Source: Cylindrospermum sp. FACHB-282 (GTDB taxonomy: Bacteria > Cyanobacteriota > Cyanobacteriia > Cyanobacteriales > Nostocaceae). Taken from it: a DNA stretch of 51,654 nt. The notes beneath the pieces are model-generated. The model did not search any database, was not told the origin of the DNA, and was given only the letters and a program-made list of their open reading frames with translations. Made by a program: the position numbers and the translations under genes. Within the stretch, counting starts at the first letter, position 1, and each line of letters starts with the position of its first letter. Positions 1 to 8,474 of the stretch are shown in pieces. Location: positions 1 to 51,654 of the forward strand of contig NZ_JACJRJ010000045.1 in NCBI RefSeq assembly GCF_014697195.1, given 5' to 3'.

Positions 1-112
1 TGGGTAATGGGTAATGGGTAATGGGTAATGGGTAATGGGTAATGGGTAATGGGTAATGGGTAATGGGTAATGGGTAATGGGTAATGGGTAATGGGTAATG
101 GGTAATGGGTAA
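1..112. repeat. Heptamer tandem array, 16 perfect TGGGTAA units
   Basis: Sixteen uninterrupted copies of TGGGTAA (112 = 16 x 7) run from the window edge, so the true array may be longer. This is the class of short tandemly repeated heptamers typical of filamentous cyanobacteria. It lies upstream of the helicase gene, and a second decayed array of related heptamers follows. Confidence 0.95.
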
Positions 113-182
113 TAGAAATCAATCACCTCTTAGACAATCCCTAATCACCAGTTAGCAAGCCCTAATCCCCTTTTGCCCAATT

Positions 183-301
183 GCCTATCATCTATCACCC
201 ATCACCTATCACCCATCACCAATTACCTATCACCCATCACCTATCACCAATTACCAATTACCAATTACCAATTACCAATTACCTATTACCTATTACCAAT
301 A
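183..301. repeat. Degenerate heptamer array (CCTATCA/CCAATTA class)
   Basis: Imperfect heptamers built on CCATCAC, CCTATCA, CCAATTA and CCTATTA fill the stretch directly before the helicase ATG at 305. In the plus strand they stay open, so an ORF starting at TTG 173 reads through them as a Pro/Ile/Thr/Tyr-rich repeat peptide. That peptide is probably not a natural N-terminus. Confidence 0.85.
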
Positions 302-304
302 CTT

Positions 305-1786
305 ATGTACTTGACATCAAAACCAGTGCAACAACTGCCCGCTTTCAAGCTCAAGTTACCATTTGTGGGGGAAAGTAAGGGTAGTTATCGGACTCAGCAA
401 CCATTACCAGGATGCCCGATTATGCCCCCATGTCTGCAATTGCGCCAGTATCAGCAACAAGCGATCGCAGGCTGGTTTGCTAATAACGGCAGAGGAACGC
501 TAAAAATGGCTACTGGTAGTGGTAAAACTATCACTGCACTGGCGATCGCTTGTGAATTGTACCAACAGATAGGCTTACAAGTTTTATTGGTGGTGTGTCC
601 CTATCGTCATCTTGTCAGCCAGTGGGCGCGAGAATGTGATAAATTTAACTTGCAGCCAATTTTAGCCTTCGAGAATTTACGCAATTGGCAAAGTCAACTT
701 TCCACCCAAATCTATAATCTGCGTTCTGGTTCTCAAGAGTTTGTGACGGTGATAACCACCAACTCTACTTTAATTGGCGATGGCTTTGGTTCACAACTCA
801 AGTATTTTCCCGCCAAGACTTTAATTATCGGTGATGAAGCCCATAACTTAGGCGCACCAAGGTTAGAGGAAAGTTTACCCCGCCGTGTTGGGTTGCGACT
901 AGCTTTGTCAGCGACACCGGAGAGGTATTTTGATGATGGCGGTACTCAATCATTATTTGATTATTTCGGCCCGGTGCTACAACCAGAGTTTACCTTGCGG
1001 GATGCGATCGCACAAAATGCTTTGGTACACTATCTCTATTATCCCGTGCTTGTGGAGTTGACAGAGGCTGAAAGCATTGCTTACTTAAAGTTAACCAAAA
1101 AAATCGGCCGTTCTCTACTTTATCGAGAAAGAGAAAATGGCAATGGTGGAGACTTTGAAGACAACGAAGATATCAAATCGTTATTGATGCAACGCGCCAG
1201 GTTAATTGGTGCAGCAGCCAATAAATTAACCGCTTTGCGGGAATTAATGGCAAATCGCCGCCAAACCACTCACACCCTTTTTTATTGTAGCGATGGTTCA
1301 CAAGATGCAGGACAACGTTCATCTTTGCGTCAACTCAAAGCCGTTGCTAAAATTTTGGGAATAGAATTGGGATACAAAGTCAGCACCTACACCGCTCATA
1401 CCTCTTTACAAGAAAGGGAAGCTTTGCGCCTGCAATTTGAAAGCGGCGAGTTACAAGGTTTAGTAGCGATTCGCTGTTTAGATGAAGGTGTTGATATTCC
1501 GGCAATTCAAACAGCTGTCATTTTATCAAGTTCTGGTAATCCCCGTCAATTTATTCAGCGCCGGGGACGAGTTTTGCGCCCTCACCCTGGTAAAGAACGC
1601 GCCACCATCTTTGACATGATTGTTTTACCACCAGACTTAGACAGAGAAACCATTGAAGTAGAACGCAACTTGTTAAAAAAGGAATTGCGGCGCTTTGTGG
1701 AGTTTGCTGATTTAGCCGATAACGCCGGCGAAGCAAGGATGAAGTTGCTAGATTTGCAGAAGCGCTATGGGCTATTGGATCTTTAA
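305..1786 (+). CDS. DEAH-box helicase, Dnd-associated restriction protein
   Basis: This is a superfamily 2 DNA helicase/translocase of the type found in restriction systems. The RecA-like domain 1 carries Walker A (ATGSGKT), the DEAH box (GDEAHN) and motif III (SATPE). Domain 2 carries EGVDIP and motif VI (QRRGRVLRP). Length from ATG 305 is 493 aa. An in-frame TTG at 173 would add 44 residues encoded by heptamer repeats, so I prefer ATG 305; ATG 422 is also possible. Helicases of this kind are known from cyanobacterial Dnd loci as candidate phosphorothioation-dependent restriction enzymes. I infer that role from similarity and from the dnd genes downstream. No nuclease domain is obvious, so cleavage may need a partner such as the SMC-like ATPase that follows. 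Confidence 0.8.
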   Translation: MYLTSKPVQQLPAFKLKLPFVGESKGSYRTQQPLPGCPIMPPCLQLRQYQQQAIAGWFANNGRGTLKMATGSGKTITALAIACELYQQIGLQVLLVVCPYRHLVSQWARECDKFNLQPILAFENLRNWQSQLSTQIYNLRSGSQEFVTVITTNSTLIGDGFGSQLKYFPAKTLIIGDEAHNLGAPRLEESLPRRVGLRLALSATPERYFDDGGTQSLFDYFGPVLQPEFTLRDAIAQNALVHYLYYPVLVELTEAESIAYLKLTKKIGRSLLYRERENGNGGDFEDNEDIKSLLMQRARLIGAAANKLTALRELMANRRQTTHTLFYCSDGSQDAGQRSSLRQLKAVAKILGIELGYKVSTYTAHTSLQEREALRLQFESGELQGLVAIRCLDEGVDIPAIQTAVILSSSGNPRQFIQRRGRVLRPHPGKERATIFDMIVLPPDLDRETIEVERNLLKKELRRFVEFADLADNAGEARMKLLDLQKRYGLLDL

Positions 1787-2135
1787 TATAGAATTTAGAT
1801 TGCAGAAAAAGAAACGGCGTTTATCTACATCTATAGGTGGTTAGAAACATCCGATTTTATATTTTTTTTTGTAAAATTACTTCTAAAGTTAGAGCAGAAG
1901 ATGCGCTGATATGAAATAATAGACAATATAGAACAGTCAATATAATGGGGGCTAAGTCAAATTTTATTGAAAGCACAACTTCCCATTATAAAGCTTGACA
2001 ACAAGCATAACATAGCGCCTCCAAAAAATAAAGCTTTTTCTAGCAAAAAATTTTCAATTTACCAACTACAATTTGCCAAATCTCCTGCTGACTAAAAACG
2101 GTTAAAATAGGGAAAACATATATCTAAAAACCGAG
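1787..2135. other. AT-rich intergenic stretch before the 57-aa gene
   Basis: About 350 bp with no convincing ORF or hairpin. It is AT-rich with long T and A runs and presumably holds the promoter for the 57-aa/SMC pair, but I cannot place one with confidence. Confidence 0.5.
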
Positions 2136-2309
2136 ATGTCACAAGAGGCAATCATCGATGATGTGCAAGAACCAATTACCAGCGCACCGCCAGAAGTAAG
2201 ACAAATAATTGAGAAGGTGTGGAGAGTAGAGAAAAGACGACTAGATCGCAAACTCAAAAGTCCTATTATTGATGAGATTTTAGATATAGTGAAGGAAGCG
2301 GTACAATGA
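2136..2309 (+). CDS. 57-aa small protein coupled to the SMC-like ATPase
   Basis: A short ORF of 57 codons starts MSQEAIIDDVQ and ends in VKEAVQ. Its stop codon overlaps the ATG of the SMC-like gene (ATGA, 2306-2309), the arrangement of translationally coupled partners. The N-terminal third is acidic; residues 20-40 are rich in Arg/Lys with a predicted helix (EVRQIIEKVWRVEKRR), and the end is a second likely helix. I do not recognise a family. From position I infer an accessory subunit of the ATPase encoded next. Confidence 0.65.
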   Translation: MSQEAIIDDVQEPITSAPPEVRQIIEKVWRVEKRRLDRKLKSPIIDEILDIVKEAVQ

Positions 2310-4378
2310 AGCTGACTTCAATTAAATTATGTAATTTTCGCTCTTTTTATGGCAGAACTCCAGAGATAAATCTGGCTGGTGGCAATGAACGCAACACCAC
2401 AATTATTCACGGCAATAATGGAGCCGGAAAAACCAGTCTATTGAATGCCTTTACTTGGGTGTTATATGAAAAATTTAGTGCAGCTTTTGCATCAACAGAG
2501 CAGCTAGTAAATAAAAGAGCGATCGCCGAATCTCAACCAGGACAACCGGTAGAATGTTCAGTAGAACTTGGTTGGGAACATGAAAACACCCGCTACCGAG
2601 CTAAACGCGCCTGTCGAGTTTATAAAAATACTCATGAAATAGAAGCTGGGAAAACGCAGCTAACTTTGTGGGTAGGTGGAGATGATGGTAAATGGAATAT
2701 TCCCAATCAGTTACCAGACGAAATCATCACCCAGATTTTACCAGCGAGTTTACATCAATATTTTTTCTTTGACGGCGAGAGGATTGAAGAAATAGTCCGT
2801 TCTGATCAAAAAGCCGAAATTGCCGAAGCAATCAGAACTTTTTTAGGTGTAGAAGTAATTGAACTTTCAATCAAACACTTGAAAGATGCCAAGAAAAATT
2901 TAGAAGCAGACTTAAAAAACATCGGTGATGCGGAAACAAAACAGTTATTGATTCAGCAAGAAAAGCTAGAAATTGACATTGAAATTATCACCCAGCGCCA
3001 AACGGAAATCAAACAAGACTTAGAACATCAACAGACATTTAAAAAAGAAGTCAGTAACCGATTGCGAGAACTTAGCGCCGTCAAAGAATTGCAAGAAAGA
3101 CGTCAGAGTTTGGAATCTCAGAGAGATGCCAATCGGGAAGAACGGAAGAAAACAAAGGAAACTTTGAAAAAAGTCATCTCTGCGCGAGGTTACACAGTTC
3201 TGTTATCAGAAACTACAACCCAGTTTCGGGAGATATTCACAGATTTAAAACAGCGCGGTGAATTAACAGCGGGAATTTCGCGGGAATTTGTGAATGAGTT
3301 GCTAAAATCCGAACGTTGTATTTGTGGTGCAGATTTACAAGACGGTAGTCATTCCCATCTGAACGTCAAAACATTGCTAGATAAAGCAGGTTCTTCAACA
3401 GTAGAAGAAACAGCAATTCGCATGAGTGCCCAAGTAGATGAAATTGATAAGCAAGCAACATCGTTTTGGGAAGAAGTAGATAGAGAACAAAGGAGAATTA
3501 AGCAGTTATCAGAAAATATAAATCAAGTTGAAATTGAATTAGATGGCATTCAAGAACAACTGCGAAAAAATCCCAATGAAGAAATCAGCAACTTACAGAA
3601 ACGCTTAGACGAAATTGAAGCAAAAATTGATGAATTAAATCGAGAACAGGGTGGAAATCAACAGGAAATCGCTCACCTAAAAACAGAAATTGATGACTTA
3701 GTCAAAAAAATCGCCAAGCAAAAACAAAATGAAACAAAGCAATCGTTAGCACAACGACGCATCAATGCTACTCAAGACGCTATCGAACGTTTATCAGAAA
3801 TCAAAAATCGTCAAGAAAAACAGTTTCGTGTGCAATTAGAAAAGCGGGTGCAGGAAATCTTCTCAGAAATTTCTTTTACTCCCTACCTTCCCAAAATCAG
3901 CGAGAAATATGAACTGAGTTTGGTAGAAAGTACGACGGGTATCGAAGCACCAGTTGCAGCTTCCACGGGAGAAAATCAAATTCTCAGTTTATCTTTTATC
4001 GCCAGCATCATTGATAAAGTGCGGGAATGGAGTGAGAAACGAAAAATGATTATGGTTCCTGATAGTAGCACTTTCCCTATTGTGATGGATTCACCTTTTG
4101 GTAGTTTGGATGCAAATTCTCGCCGACACATTGCCAGAACAATCCCTAAATTAGCAAATCAGTTAATTGTGTTAGTGACTAAGACGCAATGGCGGGGTGA
4201 GGTGGAGGAGGAAATAGCAGCGAAAATTGGTAGAGAATATGTGTTAACTTACTATTCTTCTAAGCCTGATTGCGAACAGGATTATATTCAGTTAGGTGGA
4301 GAGAGATACCCTTTGGTGCGTCAAAGTCCAAATGGATTTGAGTATACTGAAATTATTGAAGTTGAACGGAATAGGTAA
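2306..4378 (+). CDS. DndD-like SMC/Rad50-type ATPase
   Basis: A 690-aa ABC-type ATPase with split head and long coiled coil. Walker A is GNNGAGKTS (residues 36-44). A YFFFDGERIEE block lies near 150-160, matching the equivalent FLFDGEQV block of the true DndD further down. A long charged coiled coil (about 200-550) is interrupted near 338-340 by a CxC motif (CICG) at the hinge, where Rad50-type hooks have CxxC. The signature is STGENQILSLS and Walker B is IVMDSPFGSLD near 592-602. The ATG overlaps the stop of the 57-aa gene. It sits between the helicase and the dnd genes, so I infer a DNA-end or lesion-sensing ATPase in the restriction arm. It is a paralogue of DndD rather than DndD itself. 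Confidence 0.8.
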   Translation: MKLTSIKLCNFRSFYGRTPEINLAGGNERNTTIIHGNNGAGKTSLLNAFTWVLYEKFSAAFASTEQLVNKRAIAESQPGQPVECSVELGWEHENTRYRAKRACRVYKNTHEIEAGKTQLTLWVGGDDGKWNIPNQLPDEIITQILPASLHQYFFFDGERIEEIVRSDQKAEIAEAIRTFLGVEVIELSIKHLKDAKKNLEADLKNIGDAETKQLLIQQEKLEIDIEIITQRQTEIKQDLEHQQTFKKEVSNRLRELSAVKELQERRQSLESQRDANREERKKTKETLKKVISARGYTVLLSETTTQFREIFTDLKQRGELTAGISREFVNELLKSERCICGADLQDGSHSHLNVKTLLDKAGSSTVEETAIRMSAQVDEIDKQATSFWEEVDREQRRIKQLSENINQVEIELDGIQEQLRKNPNEEISNLQKRLDEIEAKIDELNREQGGNQQEIAHLKTEIDDLVKKIAKQKQNETKQSLAQRRINATQDAIERLSEIKNRQEKQFRVQLEKRVQEIFSEISFTPYLPKISEKYELSLVESTTGIEAPVAASTGENQILSLSFIASIIDKVREWSEKRKMIMVPDSSTFPIVMDSPFGSLDANSRRHIARTIPKLANQLIVLVTKTQWRGEVEEEIAAKIGREYVLTYYSSKPDCEQDYIQLGGERYPLVRQSPNGFEYTEIIEVERNR

Positions 4379-4404
4379 ACTCAGATTTTGCACCAATTGC
4401 TAAA

Positions 4405-4454
4405 AGCCGTGAACTAAAGTTCCGGCTGTAAGCATAAACCAGTTAAAACTGGTT
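4405..4454. repeat. REP-like double hairpin
   Basis: Two adjacent imperfect or perfect palindromes lie just after the SMC gene: AGCCG...CGGCT around an AACTAAAGTT core, then AACCAGTT-AA-AACTGGTT (4437-4454). The two-hairpin layout resembles REP units mobilised by IS200-like transposases. They may also end the upstream transcript. Confidence 0.7.
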
Positions 4455-4544
4455 AAAAGTTTTGTTTTAGTTAGCTTAAGCTTTCAGGGCTAAATTTATT
4501 TAAGGGCTAATTGACAAAGGCAGTTTTTCCCACAGGAGGAAGTT

Positions 4545-4937
4545 ATGGTTGCTAGTCCAGACAAAAATTATCTGACTCCCCAGGAATACCTGGAATAACT
4601 ATATCTGAAAAGGGGCCGTTTCACTACCCGGATGTTCTAGTAAGTTGTCATCCGAAGGACAAACAAGCAATTAAATTTATTCAATATCCTTGTTTAATTG
4701 TCGAAGTCCTTTCTCCTAGTAACGTAAGTTGCTAGTTAGGAAAACTGTCAGAATCAGGATGTCCAGGATTAAAGGATGAACAGGATGAAAACTGGGATTT
4801 AATCACCAATTACCTATTGCCCATTACCTATTACCAGCAACTTGGGTTATATTGAGGGGGATGAAGTGCATTTAACTAGTGTTGATTTCCGCTTTCCTAT
4901 ATCTTTGGTTTATGAGGATGTGCTGTTGTCGATCTAA
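4545..4937 (+). pseudogene. Uma2-family (DUF820) nuclease-like gene, decayed
   Basis: Fragments in the same strand read as a Uma2 protein. An N-terminus MVASPDKNYLTPQEYLE begins after a good ribosome site (AGGAGGA) and hits a stop. A middle block reads YPDVLVSCHPKD followed by QYPCLIVEVLSPS, the conserved catalytic-core region. A C-terminus EGDEVHLTSVDF runs to LVYEDVLLSI with a stop at 4935. The reading frame is broken by stops and by loss of part of the middle. A non-homologous stretch with heptamer units sits between the second and third fragments. Uma2 genes are abundant and often decayed in cyanobacteria. This copy cannot make a full protein. Confidence 0.8.
4801..4837. repeat. Short heptamer cluster inside the Uma2 relic
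   Basis: About five imperfect heptamers (CCAATTA, CCTATTG, CCCATTA, CCTATTA) lie within the decayed Uma2 gene, of the same class as the arrays at 183-301 and 35598-35639. Confidence 0.7.
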
Positions 4938-5048
4938 TACCGCTATATAATTAACAGTTTTCATATCAATAGCTGAACCCGCAGTAAGTAAGTAGGCGAA
5001 AAGAAATCAAACTATGTTAAGCAAAGTAAAAACTATTGAAATTTGCTC

Positions 5049-5074
5049 GTAGTGAGGGCTTCAGCCCTCACTAC
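5049..5074. repeat. Perfect 12-bp-stem palindrome
   Basis: GTAGTGAGGGCT, a 2-nt TC loop, then AGCCCTCACTAC form a perfect hairpin upstream of the Dnd-associated gene. A related half-degenerate copy is visible near 30455-30483. It is probably a dispersed palindromic repeat rather than a specific regulator. Confidence 0.8.
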
Positions 5075-5235
5075 CAACCTTGAATTATTTACGCCAACCT
5101 ACTTTGCAGGATGGTTGGTGGCGGTGGATAATTTGTTTGTTTAGGCGATCGGATTTTCTGGTTGGTATATTGCGCTTGAATGTGCGATCGCTTTTCGTTT
5201 TCGGTTATGATAGCAACAACGTAGATATTAACATC

Positions 5236-5706
5236 ATGGCTGCAAACAGGATCAAAATTGCTAAAGATAAGGCTGAGTTGGTGAAATCGCTAGTAGCATC
5301 CAAAGAAACAACTGGCCCTTTTCAGACTTATGTAGAGGTAATGGTGTTTGCAGCAGCATTAGGGGTCAAATATAAAAAACGTGTTCCTACTGGAGAAACT
5401 ACAAAAAAAGAACCTTCTCCAATTCCACAAGAAAATTTTGCTTCATTAGGGTATGACAAAATCATTAACTTATTAGGAATCACGGAGACACACGATATAG
5501 AAATACTTGCATCTAGAGAAGAAGAATATGAGGATAAACGCACTCAAATATTTGAAGAGTATGCTAATGGAGGACTGGAAATATTACAAAATGAATTGCG
5601 GGGAGTCCTGGACTACACAGCACAAATTCTAGTAATTTTGATTGCTGCAAGAGACAGTAAAGAAAACACAGAAGAGGAATTTGATTTAAGCAAATTCTTA
5701 AATTGA
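5236..5706 (+). CDS. Dnd system-associated small protein
   Basis: A 156-aa protein starting MAANRIKIAKDKAELVKSL. The open frame extends upstream to 5080, but those 52 residues run through AT-rich intergenic sequence, so I choose ATG 5236. The pattern RIKIAKDKAELVKSL..., GPFQTYVEVMVFAAALG and a C-terminal acidic EEEFDLSKFLN matches my memory of the family called dnd system-associated protein 4, whose biochemical role is unknown. There is no obvious catalytic motif or membrane segment; it looks helical and cytoplasmic. It lies 33 nt upstream of the HNH gene in the same direction, suggesting a shared transcript. Identification is by recalled family pattern plus context. Confidence 0.7.
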   Translation: MAANRIKIAKDKAELVKSLVASKETTGPFQTYVEVMVFAAALGVKYKKRVPTGETTKKEPSPIPQENFASLGYDKIINLLGITETHDIEILASREEEYEDKRTQIFEEYANGGLEILQNELRGVLDYTAQILVILIAARDSKENTEEEFDLSKFLN

Positions 5707-5739
5707 GATATTTTTGTTTAATTTTATAGTAAAAAAAAT

Positions 5740-6685
5740 ATGAATAATCTTAGAGAGTATTGTCAAAGGTTTTCTCAGTTAAATGTGAGTAGTAGTCGTA
5801 AGCGTGGTAGTGCTCAACACAAACCTATATTGCTTTTATCTGTAATCGATTTGATTGCACAAGGTATCATTACTAATAATAAAATTCCAGTTTCAGATGA
5901 TTTGATTCAAACCTTTGATAAATATTGGAATTTAATTGGGTCTCAATCTTACAAAGGGGGTTTGCACTATCCATTTTTCCATCTGCAAAATGAAGGTTTT
6001 TGGTACTTAAGTAAGATTTAAACATGGGTTCAATGGTTTACAGCCAAAAACACCTAACAAGTTAAAAGAGGCTGTCGAATACGCATATTTAGACAATGAA
6101 CTATTTATTTTTCTACAAAATGAAGCTTCTAGAAAAGAACTAATTGATGCACTTATTATGGCTTTTTTTTCTGATGATGAAAATAAAATTGAAGGAATTT
6201 TACAAGTAAATCAAAGCTGGCAAAATTACTCGGATAAGGAAGATAAACAAATTGATTATAGTAATTTAGACATTAATCCCAGATGGAGTTTTAGAAGAAC
6301 AATAGTTAGAAACGCTTTTTTCAGAATATCTGTTGTACGTATATATGAAAATAGATGTGCTTTTTGTGGACTAAAAGTTATTAAAAACGGCAATCAAAAT
6401 ATTGTAGATGGCGCACATATAAAGCCATTTTCACAATTCTATGATAGTAGAATTCACAATGGAATATCACTTTGTAAAAATCATCACTGGGCATTTGATA
6501 TGGGTTGGTTTTCTGTAGATAATCAATACAAAATTATAATTAGTAATGACTTGGAAGAAGTATCTCCCCACGCTAAACCTATGAAAGATTTCCACGGTGA
6601 AAAACTACTTCTACCCAAGACAGAGCAACTTTTTCCAGAAATGGAAGCGTTGGAATGGCATCGTCAGAACATATTTAAAGCATAA
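5740..6685 (+). pseudogene. Probable phosphorothioate-dependent HNH endonuclease, frameshifted
   Basis: The first frame (5740-6021, 93 aa) has HKPILLLSVIDLIAQG and HYPFFHLQNEGFWYLSK. This pattern matches sulfur-binding domains of type IV enzymes that read phosphorothioated DNA. The frame stops at TAA 6019. The +1 frame is open from 6011 and continues (VRFKHGFNGLQP...) through 6685. It carries the HNH domain: CAFCG, DGAHIKPF, NGISLCKNHHWAFD. Removing one base between 6010 and 6019 would restore about 314 aa, the usual size for such enzymes. An independent HNH-only product from ATG 6158 (175 aa) is possible. If intact, the enzyme would cut phosphorothioated DNA, in conflict with resident Dnd modification unless its recognition differs, which may explain inactivation. 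The stop abuts the convergent dndB stop with no gap. Confidence 0.75.
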
Positions 6686-8302
6686 TTATAGAACTGGTGG
6701 AAGTCCTACATCTTTCAATTCAACAAACTTCCCATCAAAACCTATAGTTTTATCTTCTATAGTCCTAGCATCAGCTAAATCCTTACGCAGTTTAGCAAGT
6801 TCCATCTGATCATTAATTCCACCCAAAATATAAATCAGTAACTTCGTTGCTAAATCCTTTCCAGCAACCTGCACCCGCTTCTTATTTGGGTCATACAAAA
6901 CGCCGTACCAAAGAGATTGAGGATACTCCATCCCACTAAATCCTCCTTGCTGGTCAAACTTCCGCAACTTCTTAAAAATAGCTGCTAGAGAAAACCCTTT
7001 TTTAAACACCAAAATTCCCAAAGCTTGGGCTAAAGCCACTTGAGAAACAGGACGGAAAAGCATATTTGCTTCACCTCCTTCCTTCTCAAAACTGAACCGA
7101 CGCAAAACAGGTGTATCCTCATGTTCCAGAATCTTAAAACTAGGAAGGCTGGCTAAATAATCAAAAAGCTGGGTAAATTCCTCAATTCCCTCCTCAAGTT
7201 CATCATCCTCTGGACGCATGGGAATTAGACCTTTTTCTAAAGGTTTCCAATGAGGGAATTTTTGCCCCAAATATCGCTCTGACATATCTTGCAAAGCTTG
7301 CAGCGTCGTTAAAACTGTAGAATTTGCTGCTACTGTTGCACTATTCCAATTAACGCGATCATTACGATCTCCCTTTTCTTTTAAAAGCGGATGAGTAACC
7401 GCGATTTTCCTCGCTACAATCGAAAAACCATCATCCTCATTTAGCTGTGCTAACTGACCTTTAGTTAAGGGTGCAGCCATGAGATTAACATGAACAAAAA
7501 TCGATCTCACCCGTCGCCTTGCTTCGTTGCGAGTTTCCCCAGGTGCAACCGCACAGATAAACTCAATACCAATTTTTTCTTTGGGTAAGCTTTGCAAATA
7601 AGCAGGGTCTACTTGGTACTTTTCTATCAAATCAGTTGCGGTAATAAAACTGTCGTCAGCCGATTTTTCTTTTTTATAGCGCTGAAGTTTGCCAGATTCG
7701 ATTAAGTCCATCAACCCCTGCACACCCATCAGTCGGTGTTGACCATCCAAAGCATATATAGTGATATCATCCTCAGAAATATTTAGCAGACCGACTTTAC
7801 CATCTTTGTCTAGAGGGGTGAAATCAGTAGTAGATTTGTTGGCGCGTCCATCTTTATCCCACTCAGCAGCTTTGGCATTATCCACCCAAGGTTGATTAAT
7901 CACCACCAGCACAGGGGGAAATTTATGATTTTTTCGAGCTGCTAAATACTGTACTAGAGGCGCTTGACGTGACCAGTCAAGGGGACGCTGGCGAATTTCA
8001 TCAATGCTATCTGCATCAATTTCGATATTGTCAGTCTCTGGATTATATTTCTTTTGAAGTAGGGGTAAACCAGAGGCGAAGTGTACCCGACTCGCAAACC
8101 ATTCTAGGGTAACAGAACCTACATAAGCCTCAGTACCACCCATCTCGGTTTTTTGAACGAGAATCTGATCTTTTTTACCTAGAAAGTTCTCCAGCAGCAA
8201 GGCCAGTGACTGTTTATCCTTGTTTTCTTGTTCTAGGTACTCTTTAGCGATTTTAGTAGTTTTGTCAGATGTACTGTCTTTCATGTTAATTTTTAAAAAC
8301 AA
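6686..8302 (-). CDS. dndB: DndB-like DGQHR-domain protein
   Basis: A 538-aa protein with the hallmark DGQHR motif at residues 186-190 (IYALDGQHRLMGVQ), defining the DGQHR/ParB-like family to which DndB belongs. DndB is not needed for phosphorothioation in studied systems; it modulates modification and represses dnd transcription. The protein is longer than the roughly 360 aa I recall for classic DndB, with an extended C-terminal half, so it could be a related DGQHR protein used in cyanobacterial Dnd loci. It diverges from dndC across 172 bp and converges on the HNH gene. The start at 8302 (MFLKIN) overlaps a TTTTTAAAAA palindrome; ATG 8284 (MKDSTSDK) would leave that site in the leader and is equally plausible. 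Confidence 0.75.
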   Translation of the reverse strand: MFLKINMKDSTSDKTTKIAKEYLEQENKDKQSLALLLENFLGKKDQILVQKTEMGGTEAYVGSVTLEWFASRVHFASGLPLLQKKYNPETDNIEIDADSIDEIRQRPLDWSRQAPLVQYLAARKNHKFPPVLVVINQPWVDNAKAAEWDKDGRANKSTTDFTPLDKDGKVGLLNISEDDITIYALDGQHRLMGVQGLMDLIESGKLQRYKKEKSADDSFITATDLIEKYQVDPAYLQSLPKEKIGIEFICAVAPGETRNEARRRVRSIFVHVNLMAAPLTKGQLAQLNEDDGFSIVARKIAVTHPLLKEKGDRNDRVNWNSATVAANSTVLTTLQALQDMSERYLGQKFPHWKPLEKGLIPMRPEDDELEEGIEEFTQLFDYLASLPSFKILEHEDTPVLRRFSFEKEGGEANMLFRPVSQVALAQALGILVFKKGFSLAAIFKKLRKFDQQGGFSGMEYPQSLWYGVLYDPNKKRVQVAGKDLATKLLIYILGGINDQMELAKLRKDLADARTIEDKTIGFDGKFVELKDVGLPPVL

Positions 8303-8474
8303 AATAGTGTAAGCTAGCTTAATCGTCTAAAGAAAGTTGCATATTAATAGTATAGTTTTTAAAAACTTTTTTTAGATCCGCGTAGGTAAGTTTTGCCTGT
8401 GTGGTTATGTGAATTCCATTGACTTAGATGGAACAAATGCAGTCACACCAATGTTTCCAGAGAGGTAGAGAGAA
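8303..8474. promoter_or_regulatory. Divergent dndB-dndC control region
   Basis: The 172-bp gap must hold promoters for both directions. It contains a perfect 14-bp palindrome AGTTTTTAAAAACT at 8354-8367, and a near copy ATTTTTAAAAAC lies at 8289-8300 at the start of dndB, 65 bp away. These two TTTTTAAAAA cores are candidate operators, possibly for DndB itself; that is inference. A weak REP-like segment (GTAGGTAAGTTTTGCCTGTG) sits near 8384-8403. The dndC start is preceded by AGAGGTAGAGAGA, a plausible ribosome site. Confidence 0.55.

Noticed and set aside
1-112. Heptamer array considered as CRISPR or telomere-like repeat
   Set aside because: Perfect 7-bp tandem units with no spacers fit cyanobacterial short tandem repeats.
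173-304. N-terminal extension of the helicase from TTG 173
   Set aside because: It is encoded by heptamer repeats and has low-complexity Pro/Ile/Thr/Tyr composition.
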